Notes under the pieces: generated by a model
Database searches by the model: none
Told to the model about the DNA's origin: nothing
The model's input: only the letters and a program-made list of their open reading frames with translations
Assembly: GCA_947258695.1 (NCBI GenBank)
Contig: CAMYJG010000025.1
Span: 1-34,207 of the forward strand
Direction of reading: 5' to 3'
Length of the DNA: 34,207 nucleotides
Source: an uncultured Ectothiorhodospiraceae bacterium
Lineage (GTDB): Bacteria; Pseudomonadota; Gammaproteobacteria; UBA6429; Thiohalophilaceae
Part shown: one piece after another, positions 16,102 through 25,033 of the stretch
Layout: the number at the start of each line of letters is the position of its first letter
Position numbering within the stretch: the stretch's first letter is position 1
Made by a program: the position numbers and the translations under genes

Positions 16102-16554
16102 TTAAGAGTTCTTTGAAGATGTTTCTTGGGGCGTTTCTGTTTCTTCCGGCTCATAGTCTGCCATATCACTATGATCCGTTATATGTTTCAACTCTTCATC
16201 TTTTTCGATGTCGTAGTCATCTTCATCTAATTGCGAGTCAATATCTTTTTCAGATTCATCTGCCCTTGCTTTAACCTGGTATTCAGGTGTGACTTCCTCG
16301 GCATCAATTCGAAAATCATCGGTATTCATGATTTCCTTAATTTCATCAAGGCCGGCATCTTCCGCAAGTGCTTTTCTGAGTTCTTCCTGCTTTAACTCAC
16401 GATCAATATCTGTTTTTACGTCACCGACAAAGCGACGGGCACGACCAATCCATTTACCCGCTGTTCTGGCAACACCTGGTAATTTATCCGGACCCACCAC
16501 TACTAATGCGATAATCGCAATCATGGTGAGTTCCCAAAAGCCTATATCAAACAT
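16102..16554 (-). CDS. tatB: Sec-independent translocase protein TatB
   Basis: TatB forms the signal-peptide receptor complex with TatC. The 150-residue protein has one N-terminal helix (MFDIGFWELTMIAIIALVVV), the Gly-Pro hinge (GPDKLPG), and an amphipathic helix (VARTAGKWIGRARRFVGDV). A long acidic tail (residues about 90-150, many Glu and Asp) follows. It lies 46 bases downstream of tatA. Confidence 0.95.
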   Translation of the reverse strand: MFDIGFWELTMIAIIALVVVGPDKLPGVARTAGKWIGRARRFVGDVKTDIDRELKQEELRKALAEDAGLDEIKEIMNTDDFRIDAEEVTPEYQVKARADESEKDIDSQLDEDDYDIEKDEELKHITDHSDMADYEPEETETPQETSSKNS

Positions 16555-16600
16555 GTGTTAGCAATCTCAAATTAAAGCGTATTAACAACTTAACTCAAGG

Positions 16601-16825
16601 TTAAGCTTTATCTTCTTCTTTAACTTTTGTTGACTCACCTTCAATAACACTGCTTTCACTTTTTTCAATCTGATCACTTGGTTTAGTTTCTTCATCTTTA
16701 ATCGCAGTCTTAAAACCTTTAACCGCAGAACCTAAATCACTACCAACATTTTTTAAGCGCTTGGCACCGAATAAAACTAAAACAATAATCAGGATAATAA
16801 TTAACTCTGTTACACCGAATCCCAT
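16601..16825 (-). CDS. tatA: Sec-independent translocase protein TatA
   Basis: TatA polymerises to form the translocation path. The 74-residue protein has a short transmembrane helix (ELIIILIIVLVLFGA), the FGAKRL hinge, and an amphipathic helix (LGSAVKGFKTAI), followed by a charged tail. It is distinguished from TatB by the shorter tail and the Phe-Gly hinge. It lies between hinT and tatB in the same orientation. Confidence 0.95.
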   Translation of the reverse strand: MGFGVTELIIILIIVLVLFGAKRLKNVGSDLGSAVKGFKTAIKDEETKPSDQIEKSESSVIEGESTKVKEEDKA

Positions 16826-16858
16826 TTGATTTCTCCAAATTGTGGTACTAAAAAATTT

Positions 16859-17197
16859 TTATTGAAAACCAGGCAGGTTACTGCCACCTAATAAATGTAT
16901 GTGCAGATGAAAAACAACTTGTCCACCACCTTTACCTGTATTAATAATAGTTCGAAACCCATCTTTCAAACCTTGTTCTTTTGCTAACCTGGGCAATTGT
17001 TTAAGCATATGCGACATAATCTCATCATGCCCATCATTCACTTCATTTAAACTTTCAATATGAAGCCGGGGTATAGCCAGCAAGTGTACTTCGGCTTTTG
17101 GATACAGGTCCTTAAAAACGTACATTTTGTCGTCTTCATAAACTTTATCCGACGGTATTTCACCTGCAAGTATTTTACAAAAAAGACAATCACTCAT
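16859..17197 (-). CDS. hinT: HIT-family purine nucleoside phosphoramidase (HinT-like)
   Basis: This is a 112-residue HIT protein with the catalytic histidine triad VFHLHIHLLGG near the C-terminus and a Cys-x2-Cys pair (CLFC) near the N-terminus, as in bacterial HinT. The family hydrolyses adenosine 5'-phosphoramidates and related nucleoside conjugates in the cytosol. It sits between hisE and tatA on the same strand with short gaps (15 and 33 bases), so it is probably co-transcribed with them. Confidence 0.93.
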   Translation of the reverse strand: MSDCLFCKILAGEIPSDKVYEDDKMYVFKDLYPKAEVHLLAIPRLHIESLNEVNDGHDEIMSHMLKQLPRLAKEQGLKDGFRTIINTGKGGGQVVFHLHIHLLGGSNLPGFQ

Positions 17198-17212
17198 TTT
17201 CTTTCCCGCTCA

Positions 17213-17530
17213 CTATTTCTGCCTGTTAGATTTCTCTTCCAGGCCAGACATACCAAAACGACGAGCTAGCTCGTTTAAAACGTCTTCATGACTCAGGCCT
17301 TGATCAGACAACATTACCATGGTGTGAAACCAGAGATCCGCAGTTTCATAAATAATCTTTTCTGCCACACCGTCTTTAGCTGCCATGACTGTTTCGGTGG
17401 CTTCTTCACCAACCTTTTTAAGGATAGCATCCAGGCCTTTACTGTGAAGCTTAGCCACGTAAGAAGTTTCCGGATCTGCGTTTTTACGCTCCGCTAAAAC
17501 TTGTTCTAACTGCTTTAATATATCACTCAT
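17213..17530 (-). CDS. hisE: Phosphoribosyl-ATP pyrophosphatase
   Basis: HisE carries out the second step of histidine synthesis, converting phosphoribosyl-ATP to phosphoribosyl-AMP. The 105-residue protein has the all-alpha MazG-like core with the metal-binding residues of [17 protein letters not shown] and [13 protein letters not shown]. It is separate from HisI, as in Pseudomonas, not fused as in E. coli. A 76-base gap with a palindromic repeat separates it from hisI. Confidence 0.96.
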   Translation of the reverse strand: MSDILKQLEQVLAERKNADPETSYVAKLHSKGLDAILKKVGEEATETVMAAKDGVAEKIIYETADLWFHTMVMLSDQGLSHEDVLNELARRFGMSGLEEKSNRQK

Positions 17531-17543
17531 ATCTTATATTTTT

Positions 17544-17597
17544 ACTACAGAGGTTCACAGAGAAAAAATATTTATCAAACTTTGTGACTTCTGTGGT
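17544..17597. repeat. Imperfect palindromic repeat in the hisI-hisE gap
   Basis: The left arm ACTACAGAGGTTCACAGAG and right arm CTTTGTGACTTCTGTGGT are imperfect inverse complements around an AT-rich centre. The CACAGAG/CTCTGTG theme is typical of dispersed palindromic repeats in several gammaproteobacteria. It can fold in RNA and might affect hisE expression. Its copy number in the genome is not visible here. Confidence 0.55.
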
Positions 17598-17606
17598 TAT
17601 CGTTGT

Positions 17607-17990
17607 CTATTTGTATATTTCATCCGGGTTTTTAATTATTTGTTCAACTTCAACCCACTGATCATTTTGTAACTGCTTGTAAAAACAATTATGGCGCCCA
17701 GTATGACAGGCAATACCACCGAGTTGTTCAACTTCCAGCAATAACACGTCATTGTCACAGTCTAAACGCATATCTTTTATTGTTTGTACATGCCCAGACT
17801 CTTCACCTTTACGCCATAACTTACCGCGTGAACGTGACCAGTAAATAGCTCGTCCTTCTTTAACAGACAGATCTAACGATTCACGGTTCATCCAGGCCAT
17901 CATTAAAACTTTGCCTGTGCCACTTTCCTGTGCGATAGCCGGGACTAAACCATCTTTATCCCACTTAATGTCATCAAGCCAATTCGTCAT
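17607..17990 (-). CDS. hisI: Phosphoribosyl-AMP cyclohydrolase
   Basis: HisI opens the adenine ring of phosphoribosyl-AMP, the third histidine step. The 127-residue protein has [30 protein letters not shown], the metal site [11 protein letters not shown], and the zinc-binding [11 protein letters not shown]. All expected motifs are present and the length is normal for a monofunctional HisI. It starts 13 bases after hisF. Confidence 0.97.
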   Translation of the reverse strand: MTNWLDDIKWDKDGLVPAIAQESGTGKVLMMAWMNRESLDLSVKEGRAIYWSRSRGKLWRKGEESGHVQTIKDMRLDCDNDVLLLEVEQLGGIACHTGRHNCFYKQLQNDQWVEVEQIIKNPDEIYK

Positions 17991-18003
17991 AATATATTTT
18001 TAA

Positions 18004-18777
18004 TTACAGCCGCATTTCTATGCCAGCAGAAGCCATTTTGCGCTTGGCTTCTTCGATGGTGTGTTCGCCAAAATGAAAAATACTGGCTGCAAGCACTGCA
18101 TCGGCTTTACCTTCGGTGACACCTTCAACCATGTGTTGAAGTTCACCGACACCACCTGAAGCAATAACAGGAACATTAACCGCTTCGCTAATTGCGCGAG
18201 TTAACTCAAGATCAAAACCGATTTTAGTGCCATCACGATCCATACTGGTTAACAATATTTCGCCAGCACCATAGTCTACCATTTTGATGGCCCATTCTAT
18301 GGCATCGATACCGGTTTCCTTGCGACCACCATGAGTAAAGATTTCCCAGCGATTTTCTTCGCCTTCTCCGCTGACTTTTTTTGCATCAATAGCCACCACG
18401 ATACATTGCGAACCAAATTTTTCAGCCGCTTCTTTCACAAATTCAGGATTAAACACAGCAGCGGTATTTATGCCAACTTTATCCGCGCCAGCATTTAACA
18501 TGACACGAATATCTTCAACCTTACGAATGCCACCACCCACAGTTAAAGGGATAAAGACCTGGCTGGCAACGTCTTCCACCATATGAACCATGGTTTCACG
18601 GTCATCCGAACTTGCCGTGATATCGAGGAAAGTGATTTCATCCGCACCCTGCTCATCATAACGACGCGCAACTTCAACCGGGTCACCAGCATCACGAATA
18701 TCGACAAACTGCACGCCTTTTACAACGCGACCGTTATCAACATCTAAACAAGGAATAATTCTCTTTGCTAAACCCAT
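18004..18777 (-). CDS. hisF: Imidazole glycerol phosphate synthase, cyclase subunit
   Basis: HisF joins ammonia from HisH to PRFAR, giving imidazole glycerol phosphate and AICAR. The 257-residue TIM barrel has the catalytic Asp12 in [17 protein letters not shown] and the second aspartate in VVAIDAKK. It also has the phosphate-binding loops [12 protein letters not shown] and VIASGGVGE. It starts 2 bases after the hisA stop, so translation is probably coupled. Confidence 0.98.
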   Translation of the reverse strand: MGLAKRIIPCLDVDNGRVVKGVQFVDIRDAGDPVEVARRYDEQGADEITFLDITASSDDRETMVHMVEDVASQVFIPLTVGGGIRKVEDIRVMLNAGADKVGINTAAVFNPEFVKEAAEKFGSQCIVVAIDAKKVSGEGEENRWEIFTHGGRKETGIDAIEWAIKMVDYGAGEILLTSMDRDGTKIGFDLELTRAISEAVNVPVIASGGVGELQHMVEGVTEGKADAVLAASIFHFGEHTIEEAKRKMASAGIEMRL

Positions 18778-18779
18778 GG

Positions 18780-19517
18780 TTATTTATTTAACTCGTCTGA
18801 AAGTTTTTGCCCTTCGGCAAAATCCAGGGTCCCTTCGTAAATAGCACGCCCGGTAATCGCCCCCATGATGCCTTCTTCGGATACTTCACTCAGTGCACGA
18901 ATATCATCAAGGTTAGTAATGCCACCCGAGGCAATGACCGGTATATTAATCGCTTGCGCTAATTTAACCGTTGATTCAACGTTCACACCCTGCATCATGC
19001 CATCACGGCTAATATCTGTAAAAATAATAGACGCGACCCCATCATCCTGAAAGTGTTGCGCCATATCGATAACGTCATGTTTTGAGAGTTTTGACCAACC
19101 ATCAATCGCCACTTTGCCGTCTTTAGCATCAAGTCCGACAATAATATGCCCCGGGAATTCCAGGCAGAGATCTTTAACAAAATGCGGTGCATTCACCGCT
19201 TTTGTACCAATAATGACGTATTCAACGCCGGCATTTAAATAGGTTTGTACTGTGTCTTCATCTCGAATACCGCCGCCGATCTGCACAGTCAAATCAGGAT
19301 ATGCAGCACAAATATCATGTACTACCCCAGCATTCATGGGTTTACCTTCAAAAGCACCATTCAGATCTACGATATGTAATCGCCGCGCGCCTGCTTCAAC
19401 CCATTGTCCTGCCACGGCGACCGGATCATCTGAAAAAATTGTTTCATCATCCATATCACCCTGGCGTAAACGTACACATTTGCCATCTTTGAGGTCAATT
19501 GCAGGTATTAAAAGCAT
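18780..19517 (-). CDS. hisA: ProFAR isomerase
   Basis: HisA isomerises ProFAR to PRFAR in histidine synthesis. The 245-residue TIM barrel has Asp8 ([17 protein letters not shown]), [13 protein letters not shown], the general acid in [12 protein letters not shown], and the phosphate loop [13 protein letters not shown]. It lies between hisH and hisF, the partners of the next reaction. Confidence 0.98.
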   Translation of the reverse strand: MLLIPAIDLKDGKCVRLRQGDMDDETIFSDDPVAVAGQWVEAGARRLHIVDLNGAFEGKPMNAGVVHDICAAYPDLTVQIGGGIRDEDTVQTYLNAGVEYVIIGTKAVNAPHFVKDLCLEFPGHIIVGLDAKDGKVAIDGWSKLSKHDVIDMAQHFQDDGVASIIFTDISRDGMMQGVNVESTVKLAQAINIPVIASGGITNLDDIRALSEVSEEGIMGAITGRAIYEGTLDFAEGQKLSDELNK

Positions 19518-19559
19518 TTTTTTGTCTCTGTTTAAAATTTAAGTTTATTCAGTTAAAAA

Positions 19560-20210
19560 TTACGATTTGCCATCCCATTTAAGAAAGTTAGCATACAAGT
19601 CTAAACCTGAATGCTGGCTTTTCTCAGGGTGGAATTGCACTGCAAATACATTATCTTTACTCACTGCAGATGTAAACGGGAAGCCGTAATTAGTCGAAGC
19701 GGCGATTAAATCCGGGTTCGCGGGTTGTGCATAATAACTATGAACAAAATAGAAACGCGCATCCTGGGCAATCCCATCCCACATTGGGTGTTCAATTTCC
19801 TGGTGAACCTGGTTCCAGCCCATGTGAGGAATTTTAAGTTTATCGCCGGTTTTCATATCCGTGAGGTCACTTCCGAAATACTCTACTTGCCCGGGTAAAA
19901 TCCCCAAACACCTTACCCCCTCATTTTCGGCACTTGATTCAAGCAAAGCCTGCATACCAACGCAAACACCAAATAATGGTTTACCGCTATCCACAAATTC
20001 ATGGATTACTTTATCTAATCCGAGGCGAACAATTTCACCCATACAATCACGCATTGCGCCAACACCGGGCAAAACAACACGATCTGCTGCCAAAATAGTC
20101 TCAGCATCGGCGGTCACATGAATAGTGACGTCTTTACCTACTTTTTCCAGTGCTTTTGCAACGGAATGCAGGTTACCCATTCCATAATCAATGACTGCTA
20201 CGCTACTCAT
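19560..20210 (-). CDS. hisH: Imidazole glycerol phosphate synthase, glutaminase subunit
   Basis: HisH is a class I glutamine amidotransferase that supplies ammonia to HisF. The 216-residue protein has the nucleophile Cys83 in PLFGVCVGMQALLE, the oxyanion region of VLPGVGAMRDCM, and the His-x-Glu of the triad in VQFHPEKSQHSG. It is separated from hisB by a 146-base gap filled by a palindromic repeat. Confidence 0.98.
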   Translation of the reverse strand: MSSVAVIDYGMGNLHSVAKALEKVGKDVTIHVTADAETILAADRVVLPGVGAMRDCMGEIVRLGLDKVIHEFVDSGKPLFGVCVGMQALLESSAENEGVRCLGILPGQVEYFGSDLTDMKTGDKLKIPHMGWNQVHQEIEHPMWDGIAQDARFYFVHSYYAQPANPDLIAASTNYGFPFTSAVSKDNVFAVQFHPEKSQHSGLDLYANFLKWDGKS

Positions 20211-20252
20211 AAAATTTTAATTTTTTTCATAGGAATAAATTCTAACTGAATC

Positions 20253-20348
20253 TGTCATTGCGAAGGAATCAAATGTCTGCGGCAATTTTTTAGCATAATA
20301 CTAATCTGCTTGAGATTGCTTCGGTCACTTTGTTCGCTCGCAATGACA
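20253..20348. repeat. Palindromic dispersed-type repeat between hisB and hisH
   Basis: The 96-bp element has perfect 11-bp terminal inverted repeats TGTCATTGCGA (20253-20263) and TCGCAATGACA (20338-20348). The inner GAGATTGCTTCGGTCACTT and TTCGCTCGCAATGAC are sequence typical of small non-autonomous repeats seen in many bacterial genomes. It contains no ORF and lies directly inside the his transcription unit. Confidence 0.65.
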
Positions 20349-20356
20349 GGGATTTT

Positions 20357-20950
20357 TTAGAGGCTGCCCTTGGTAGACGGCATGACACCAGCCATTCGAG
20401 GATCGTGTTCTATCGCCATGCGAATGGCACGACCAAACGCCTTGAATATGGTCTCGGCAATGTGATGCGCATTTTTTCCCCGAATATTGTCGATGTGCAG
20501 AGTCATCTGGGCATGGTTAACAAACCCCTGGAAAAACTCTCCCAACAAATCAACATCGAATTCACCAATCATCGAGCGTGGATATTCTGTGTTGTATTCC
20601 AGGCCCGGACGCCCTGAAAAATCAATGACGACACGTGATAATGCTTCATCCAATGGCACATAGGCATGACCATAGCGACGAATACCTTTTTTATCTGCCA
20701 GCGCCTTGGCAAAAGCCTGACCCAGCGTAATACCGATGTCTTCCACGGTGTGGTGATCATCAATATGAGTATCGCCCTTGGCATTAATCGTCAGATCCAC
20801 CATGCCATGGCGCGCAACCTGATCCAGCATATGCTCCAAAAAAGGCACGCCGGTGTTAAATTCGCCTTTACCGGCGCCATCGAGGTTAATGCTTACCTCA
20901 ATTTGAGTCTCTAATGTGTCGCGATTAACCGTCGCGGTACGATCTGACAT
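20357..20950 (-). CDS. hisB: Imidazoleglycerol-phosphate dehydratase
   Basis: HisB dehydrates imidazole glycerol phosphate to imidazole acetol phosphate. The 197-residue monofunctional form lacks the phosphatase domain found in E. coli HisB. It has both manganese-binding histidine sets: [18 protein letters not shown] and [23 protein letters not shown] lies 7 bases before the ATG. It is the first gene of the his-tat run in this window; hisG, hisD and hisC are not here. Confidence 0.98.
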   Translation of the reverse strand: MSDRTATVNRDTLETQIEVSINLDGAGKGEFNTGVPFLEHMLDQVARHGMVDLTINAKGDTHIDDHHTVEDIGITLGQAFAKALADKKGIRRYGHAYVPLDEALSRVVIDFSGRPGLEYNTEYPRSMIGEFDVDLLGEFFQGFVNHAQMTLHIDNIRGKNAHHIAETIFKAFGRAIRMAIEHDPRMAGVMPSTKGSL

Positions 20951-21030
20951 GAAATGCTCCCAATAGCACTAATATTTGCCCATTATTATAAGGTATAGGG
21001 TTAGCGGATGCATCAAAATCGTTTTTACAA

Positions 21031-21089
21031 TTGCCCCTGGGTTTAGGGAGGCCTATTTTCCACAGAACGAGGGGCTAAATTGGGGGCAA
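21031..21089. repeat. Inverted repeat in the gap upstream of hisB
   Basis: TTGCCCC (21031-21037) and GGGGCAA (21083-21089) flank 45 bases in the 239-base gap between the diguanylate cyclase stop and the hisB start. On the minus strand it could form a 5' leader structure for the his run. No histidine-rich leader peptide is visible. Confidence 0.35.
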
Positions 21090-21189
21090 GTGCAAATGCT
21101 CATAGCTCCGCACATTTCATCGCTTCGGCAATAAAATGACCCGTATTAATCGTTTTGCTTGAAATTATACTAAGTGAGAAAAATGACTT

Positions 21190-22473
21190 TTAATCTGAAC
21201 GATATAATATGACTTTATTACGTCCCGTTTCTTTTGCTTCATAAACAGCTTTATCTGCCTTCTCAAACAGGCTCTCAAAGCTATCAGCTGAATCAAATGA
21301 TGCTGCGCCAATACTGGCTGTAATGGTTAAGTCATTCGGTTTCGATTCTTCAATTGCCTGCCTTAAATCTTCTGCTTTAGTTGCTGCAAACTCTGAATCA
21401 CAATGCGATAAAAGCATAACAAATTCTTCACCACCAAAACGGGTGGCTAAATCTTCTGTGCGGCAATTATTATTTAATACTTCACCAACCGCTTTTAAAA
21501 CAACATCACCAACCGCATGACCATGCGTATCATTAACATTCTTAAAATGATCCAGGTCGATAACTAATAAAGAAACCGAAAACTTGTGCCGTTTTGCATC
21601 ACTTAAATAACGAGGTCCAATATCGAATAAGCTATGCCGGTTATATAAACCGGTTAATTGATCGGTCATTGCCAACTTGGTTAATTCATCTTGTTGTTTT
21701 TTAGCTTGTTCAAAAATCTTTTTATTTTCTATTAAATTTGAAGAACGAACAATCAACTCATCGTCATCAAAAGGTTTAATAATAAAGTCATTCGCACCAT
21801 TTCTTAAAAATGCGGTGCGCTTAGCTTGATCTGCTTCACCGGAAACAACAAGAATCGGAATACGGGCTTTACCGATGTCATCAAATTCACGAACTAAATT
21901 AATAACATCATCACCTGTTTCATTATTTTTTAAGTAATAATCTGTTATCACTAAATCAAAATCATTATTGCTAAACTTTTCTTTTGCCTCATCTAAATTA
22001 GTCACATGCTCTATTTCTGCCTGGTAGTTCTCAAATAAAGCGACCGTTGCTGCCGCTACGCTGGCTTGATCTTCAATAAAAAGAATTTTGCCTTTTAGAT
22101 TTAAAGTCCGATTATTTAATACACTGGTTAAAAATGTTTGAATCGAATTGATATCTTTTTTATTAAATACAAGTTTAAAGCCCGCCTTATTGGCATCTAA
22201 CATAATTTCATGAACATCATCTGCTGTAAGCATAATTGTTAATGCATTAGCAATTGGATACTTTTCCCTGTAACGATGAAGGAATAACTCAGCAGTTGTA
22301 TCATCCAGATAACGTGAAACTATAATAAAGGTATATTCAATTTTTTTACCGGCCTCAAGCACCTCTTTACTACTGCTATAAATATCACAGTCCAGGCCAA
22401 TATCTGACAATATTTTGCCTAATACTTCTCGGTAATACCCGGTGCTTTCTAAGATAAGTGCTTTTAGTTTCAT
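21190..22473 (-). CDS. Diguanylate cyclase with two receiver domains
   Basis: The 427-residue protein has two CheY-like receivers (about 1-120 and 128-250) followed by a GGDEF domain that makes c-di-GMP from two GTP. The active-site GGEEF is at 347-351 and is preceded by an RxxD inhibitory site (RTEDLATRF), so product inhibition is expected. The second receiver is intact: acidic pair IED near 135, Asp in VITDYYLK, Lys in IIKPF. The first has Arg-Tyr (VSRYLDD) where the phosphorylated Asp should be and lacks the acidic pair, so it cannot be phosphorylated in the normal way. The arrangement resembles PleD-like cyclases. No kinase is adjacent. Confidence 0.93.
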   Translation of the reverse strand: MKLKALILESTGYYREVLGKILSDIGLDCDIYSSSKEVLEAGKKIEYTFIIVSRYLDDTTAELFLHRYREKYPIANALTIMLTADDVHEIMLDANKAGFKLVFNKKDINSIQTFLTSVLNNRTLNLKGKILFIEDQASVAAATVALFENYQAEIEHVTNLDEAKEKFSNNDFDLVITDYYLKNNETGDDVINLVREFDDIGKARIPILVVSGEADQAKRTAFLRNGANDFIIKPFDDDELIVRSSNLIENKKIFEQAKKQQDELTKLAMTDQLTGLYNRHSLFDIGPRYLSDAKRHKFSVSLLVIDLDHFKNVNDTHGHAVGDVVLKAVGEVLNNNCRTEDLATRFGGEEFVMLLSHCDSEFAATKAEDLRQAIEESKPNDLTITASIGAASFDSADSFESLFEKADKAVYEAKETGRNKVILYRSD

Positions 22474-22476
22474 TCT

Positions 22477-22743
22477 TTATTTATTATCGTACCATTTACC
22501 ATAAAGCTTTAATTTCGCCGTAGCCGATTCAGTCACAACTATCCAGAAAAACGTTATAAAACTTTGTTTTATCTCTATAATTTTTCCACATAGGCTGCAG
22601 GGGTATTCATAAAAACCTTTTGCCACACCGGCATCAAGACAATACAATGCAAGTATATACTTATCCCCCTTAATTTTATTCAGGCAATTTAAATGACTGA
22701 CAATCAGGTAATTAAACTTTCTGAGCTTAAAAGTCACTGCCAA
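22477..22743 (-). CDS. Possible small Cys-containing protein upstream of the cyclase
   Basis: An open frame of 88 codons ends 3 bases before the diguanylate cyclase ATG. Its only ATG (22743) lies inside the divergent fnr gene, so the real start, if any, is probably a non-ATG codon further in. The C-terminal half looks protein-like (GVAKGFYEYPCSLCGKIIE with a Cys-x2-Cys, then FWIVVTESATAKLKLYGKWY). I do not recognise it. It could also be a remnant, or chance in a 219-base gap that must also hold the fnr promoter. Confidence 0.25.
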   Translation of the reverse strand: MAVTFKLRKFNYLIVSHLNCLNKIKGDKYILALYCLDAGVAKGFYEYPCSLCGKIIEIKQSFITFFWIVVTESATAKLKLYGKWYDNK

Positions 22744-23463
22744 AGCTGCAGCTTGTATGACTTGTGCCTGCCCATGGGGCTGAAAGCAGGTGATTTAGAA
22801 CGTCTGGATAATGTTATTAAACGTCGTCAATCCATCAATAAGAATAATTTTTTATTTCGTATCGGTGAACCTTTAAAATCAATTTACGCGATTAGAAGCG
22901 GCTCATTTAAAACCTATATGACCAATCCAGATGGTACTGAGCAAATTGTCGGTTTTTCTCTACCCGGAGAATTGCTTGGTATGGATGCCATTAGTGATGA
23001 CAAACACACCTGTTCCGCAAAGGCATTGGAAACGTCGAACGTTTGTGAAATTCCATTTGATCAGCTGGAATCTCTTTCCAGGGAAATACCCAACCTGCAA
23101 CATCAACTATTTCGCCTGATGAGTAAAGAAATTCAGCAGGATCAAAATCTCATGTTGCTACTCGCGCAAATGCCAGCTGAAACCAGGTTGGCAAGCTTTA
23201 TACTGGGCATGTCAGAGCGCTTAAATAAAAGAGGCTATGCGGCGAATGAGTTTAACCTCAGTATGTCTCGTGGTGATATCGCCAACCTGTTAGGCATGGC
23301 GGTTGAGACAATTAGCCGGTTACTAAGCCATTTTCAGGAGGATGGATTACTCCGCGTAGAACGCAAACACATTACCATATTAGATTTAGATAGCTTACGT
23401 AGCCTTGCAACTCATTGTTCCTCTAGTTACTCCAAATCTTCTGGCAAGACTCAGGTCCGTTAA
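22693..23463 (+). CDS. fnr: FNR-type oxygen-sensing transcription regulator
   Basis: FNR/Anr proteins bind an oxygen-labile [4Fe-4S] cluster and activate genes under low oxygen. The 256-residue protein has the cluster cysteines Cys16, Cys19 and Cys25 (CQSCSLYDLCLP) and Cys118 (NVCEIPF). It also has the cyclic-nucleotide-binding-type barrel and a C-terminal helix-turn-helix whose recognition helix VETISRLL equals that of E. coli FNR. It should therefore bind TTGAT-N4-ATCAA, and exactly such a site lies between this gene and ccoN. It is transcribed in the same direction as the cco genes, 140 bases before them. Confidence 0.96.
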   Translation: MTDNQVIKLSELKSHCQSCSLYDLCLPMGLKAGDLERLDNVIKRRQSINKNNFLFRIGEPLKSIYAIRSGSFKTYMTNPDGTEQIVGFSLPGELLGMDAISDDKHTCSAKALETSNVCEIPFDQLESLSREIPNLQHQLFRLMSKEIQQDQNLMLLLAQMPAETRLASFILGMSERLNKRGYAANEFNLSMSRGDIANLLGMAVETISRLLSHFQEDGLLRVERKHITILDLDSLRSLATHCSSSYSKSSGKTQVR

Positions 23464-23500
23464 AGTCCCGTCATTTCTCCTTACACGAGTACTCCCCTTA

Positions 23501-23514
23501 TTGATCTAGATCAA
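23501..23514 (+). promoter_or_regulatory. FNR/Anr box of the ccoNOQP operon
   Basis: TTGAT-CTAG-ATCAA is a perfect match to the FNR consensus and a perfect palindrome. Its centre is 96 bases before the ccoN ATG. A TACTTT at 23542-23547 could be a -10 box, placing the FNR site near -46. This predicts low-oxygen induction of the oxidase by the adjacent FNR. Confidence 0.9.
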
Positions 23515-23603
23515 CGTCTGTTGGTTTTATCCAAGGCAAACTACTTTCTATTAGTCTATATATATTTACTAATAGTTATAACGTCTAACAATAAGGGAAG
23601 ACT

Positions 23604-25019
23604 ATGGATACAGAAAACACTTACAACTATACCGTTGTACGTCAGTTCACCGTGATGACGGTAGTCTGGGGTATCGTAGGTATGGCCGTCGGGGTACTCA
23701 TCGCTGCTCAATTGGTCTGGCCAGTGCTGAATTTTGAATTACCCTGGTTAACATACAGTCGTTTACGACCTCTTCACACAAATGCCGTCATTTTTGCCTT
23801 TGGTGGCTCCGCTTTGTTTGCTACTTCGTATTACGTGGTGCAACGTACCTGCCAGGTTCGATTGTTTTCTGACAAGCTGGCTTCCTTTACCTTTTGGGGT
23901 TGGACATTAGTCATTTTACTGGCAGCTATTACTTTGCCACTCGGGTTAAGCAGCGGTAAAGAATACGCCGAGCTGGAATGGCCAATCGATATACTGATTG
24001 CCGTGGTTTGGGTTTCATATGCCATTGTTTTCTTCGGCACCATCATGAAACGTAAAGTTAAGCATATCTATGTCGCAAACTGGTTCTTCGCTGCATTCAT
24101 AATAACCGTTGCGGTATTACACATCGTCAACAGTATGGCGTTACCGGTTAGCTTAACCAAATCGTACTCACTCTATCCTGGTGCGATAGATGCCATGGTG
24201 CAATGGTGGTACGGCCATAATGCAGTAGGCTTCTTCTTAACAGCCGGCTTTTTGGGAATCATGTATTACTTTATTCCTAAACAAGCGGGACGCCCAATAT
24301 ATTCTTACCGTTTATCAGTAGTACATTTCTGGGCGTTAATCTCGACTTACATGTGGGCCGGTCCTCATCACCTGCACTACACCGCTTTACCAGACTGGGC
24401 GCAATCGCTTGGCATGGTGTTTTCGTTAGTGTTACTTGCTCCATCATGGGGCGGCATGATCAACGGCATGATGACGCTTTCAGGTGCATGGCATAAGTTA
24501 CGTACCGATCCGATACTGAAATTCCTTATCGTCTCGTTATCTTTTTACGGCATGTCGACCTTTGAAGGTCCAATGATGTCGATTAAAACAGTGAATGCAC
24601 TTTCACATTACACCGATTGGACCATCGGTCATGTGCATTCTGGCGCACTCGGTTGGGTTGCACTCGTCACTATCGGCGCCGTCTACTTTTTAATTCCAAA
24701 AGTCTTTGAGCGCGATGAAATGTACTCTGTTAAATTAATTGATACGCATTTCTGGATTTCAACTATTGGCATCGTTCTTTATATCTCTTCCATGTGGATT
24801 GCGGGTGTGATGCAAGGCTTAATGTGGCGGGCGATTAATGAAGACGGCACCTTGACCTACAGTTTCGTTGATTCACTGGAAGCCACTTACCCCTACTATA
24901 CCGTACGATTCCTGGGTGGCCTGTTATTCCTGGTTGGCATGTTCATCATGGCCTACAACGTTTGGAAAACCATTAGTGGTGCCAAACCTACAACAGCTGC
25001 ATCTGCCCAGCCGGCTTAA
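23604..25019 (+). CDS. ccoN: cbb3-type cytochrome c oxidase subunit I
   Basis: CcoN is the catalytic heme-copper subunit of the high-affinity cbb3 oxidase, a proton-pumping terminal oxidase used at low oxygen. The 471-residue protein has about 12 membrane segments. Heme and copper histidines occur in [29 protein letters not shown] and [14 protein letters not shown]-like AAGGGAAG precedes the ATG. It starts a ccoNOQP operon below a perfect FNR box. Confidence 0.98.
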   Translation: MDTENTYNYTVVRQFTVMTVVWGIVGMAVGVLIAAQLVWPVLNFELPWLTYSRLRPLHTNAVIFAFGGSALFATSYYVVQRTCQVRLFSDKLASFTFWGWTLVILLAAITLPLGLSSGKEYAELEWPIDILIAVVWVSYAIVFFGTIMKRKVKHIYVANWFFAAFIITVAVLHIVNSMALPVSLTKSYSLYPGAIDAMVQWWYGHNAVGFFLTAGFLGIMYYFIPKQAGRPIYSYRLSVVHFWALISTYMWAGPHHLHYTALPDWAQSLGMVFSLVLLAPSWGGMINGMMTLSGAWHKLRTDPILKFLIVSLSFYGMSTFEGPMMSIKTVNALSHYTDWTIGHVHSGALGWVALVTIGAVYFLIPKVFERDEMYSVKLIDTHFWISTIGIVLYISSMWIAGVMQGLMWRAINEDGTLTYSFVDSLEATYPYYTVRFLGGLLFLVGMFIMAYNVWKTISGAKPTTAASAQPA

Positions 25020-25033
25020 GGAGGAGATTAATC

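Noticed and set aside
18865-19542. Plus-strand frames over hisA and hisH
   Set aside because: They are antisense to strongly conserved histidine genes and have no independent support.
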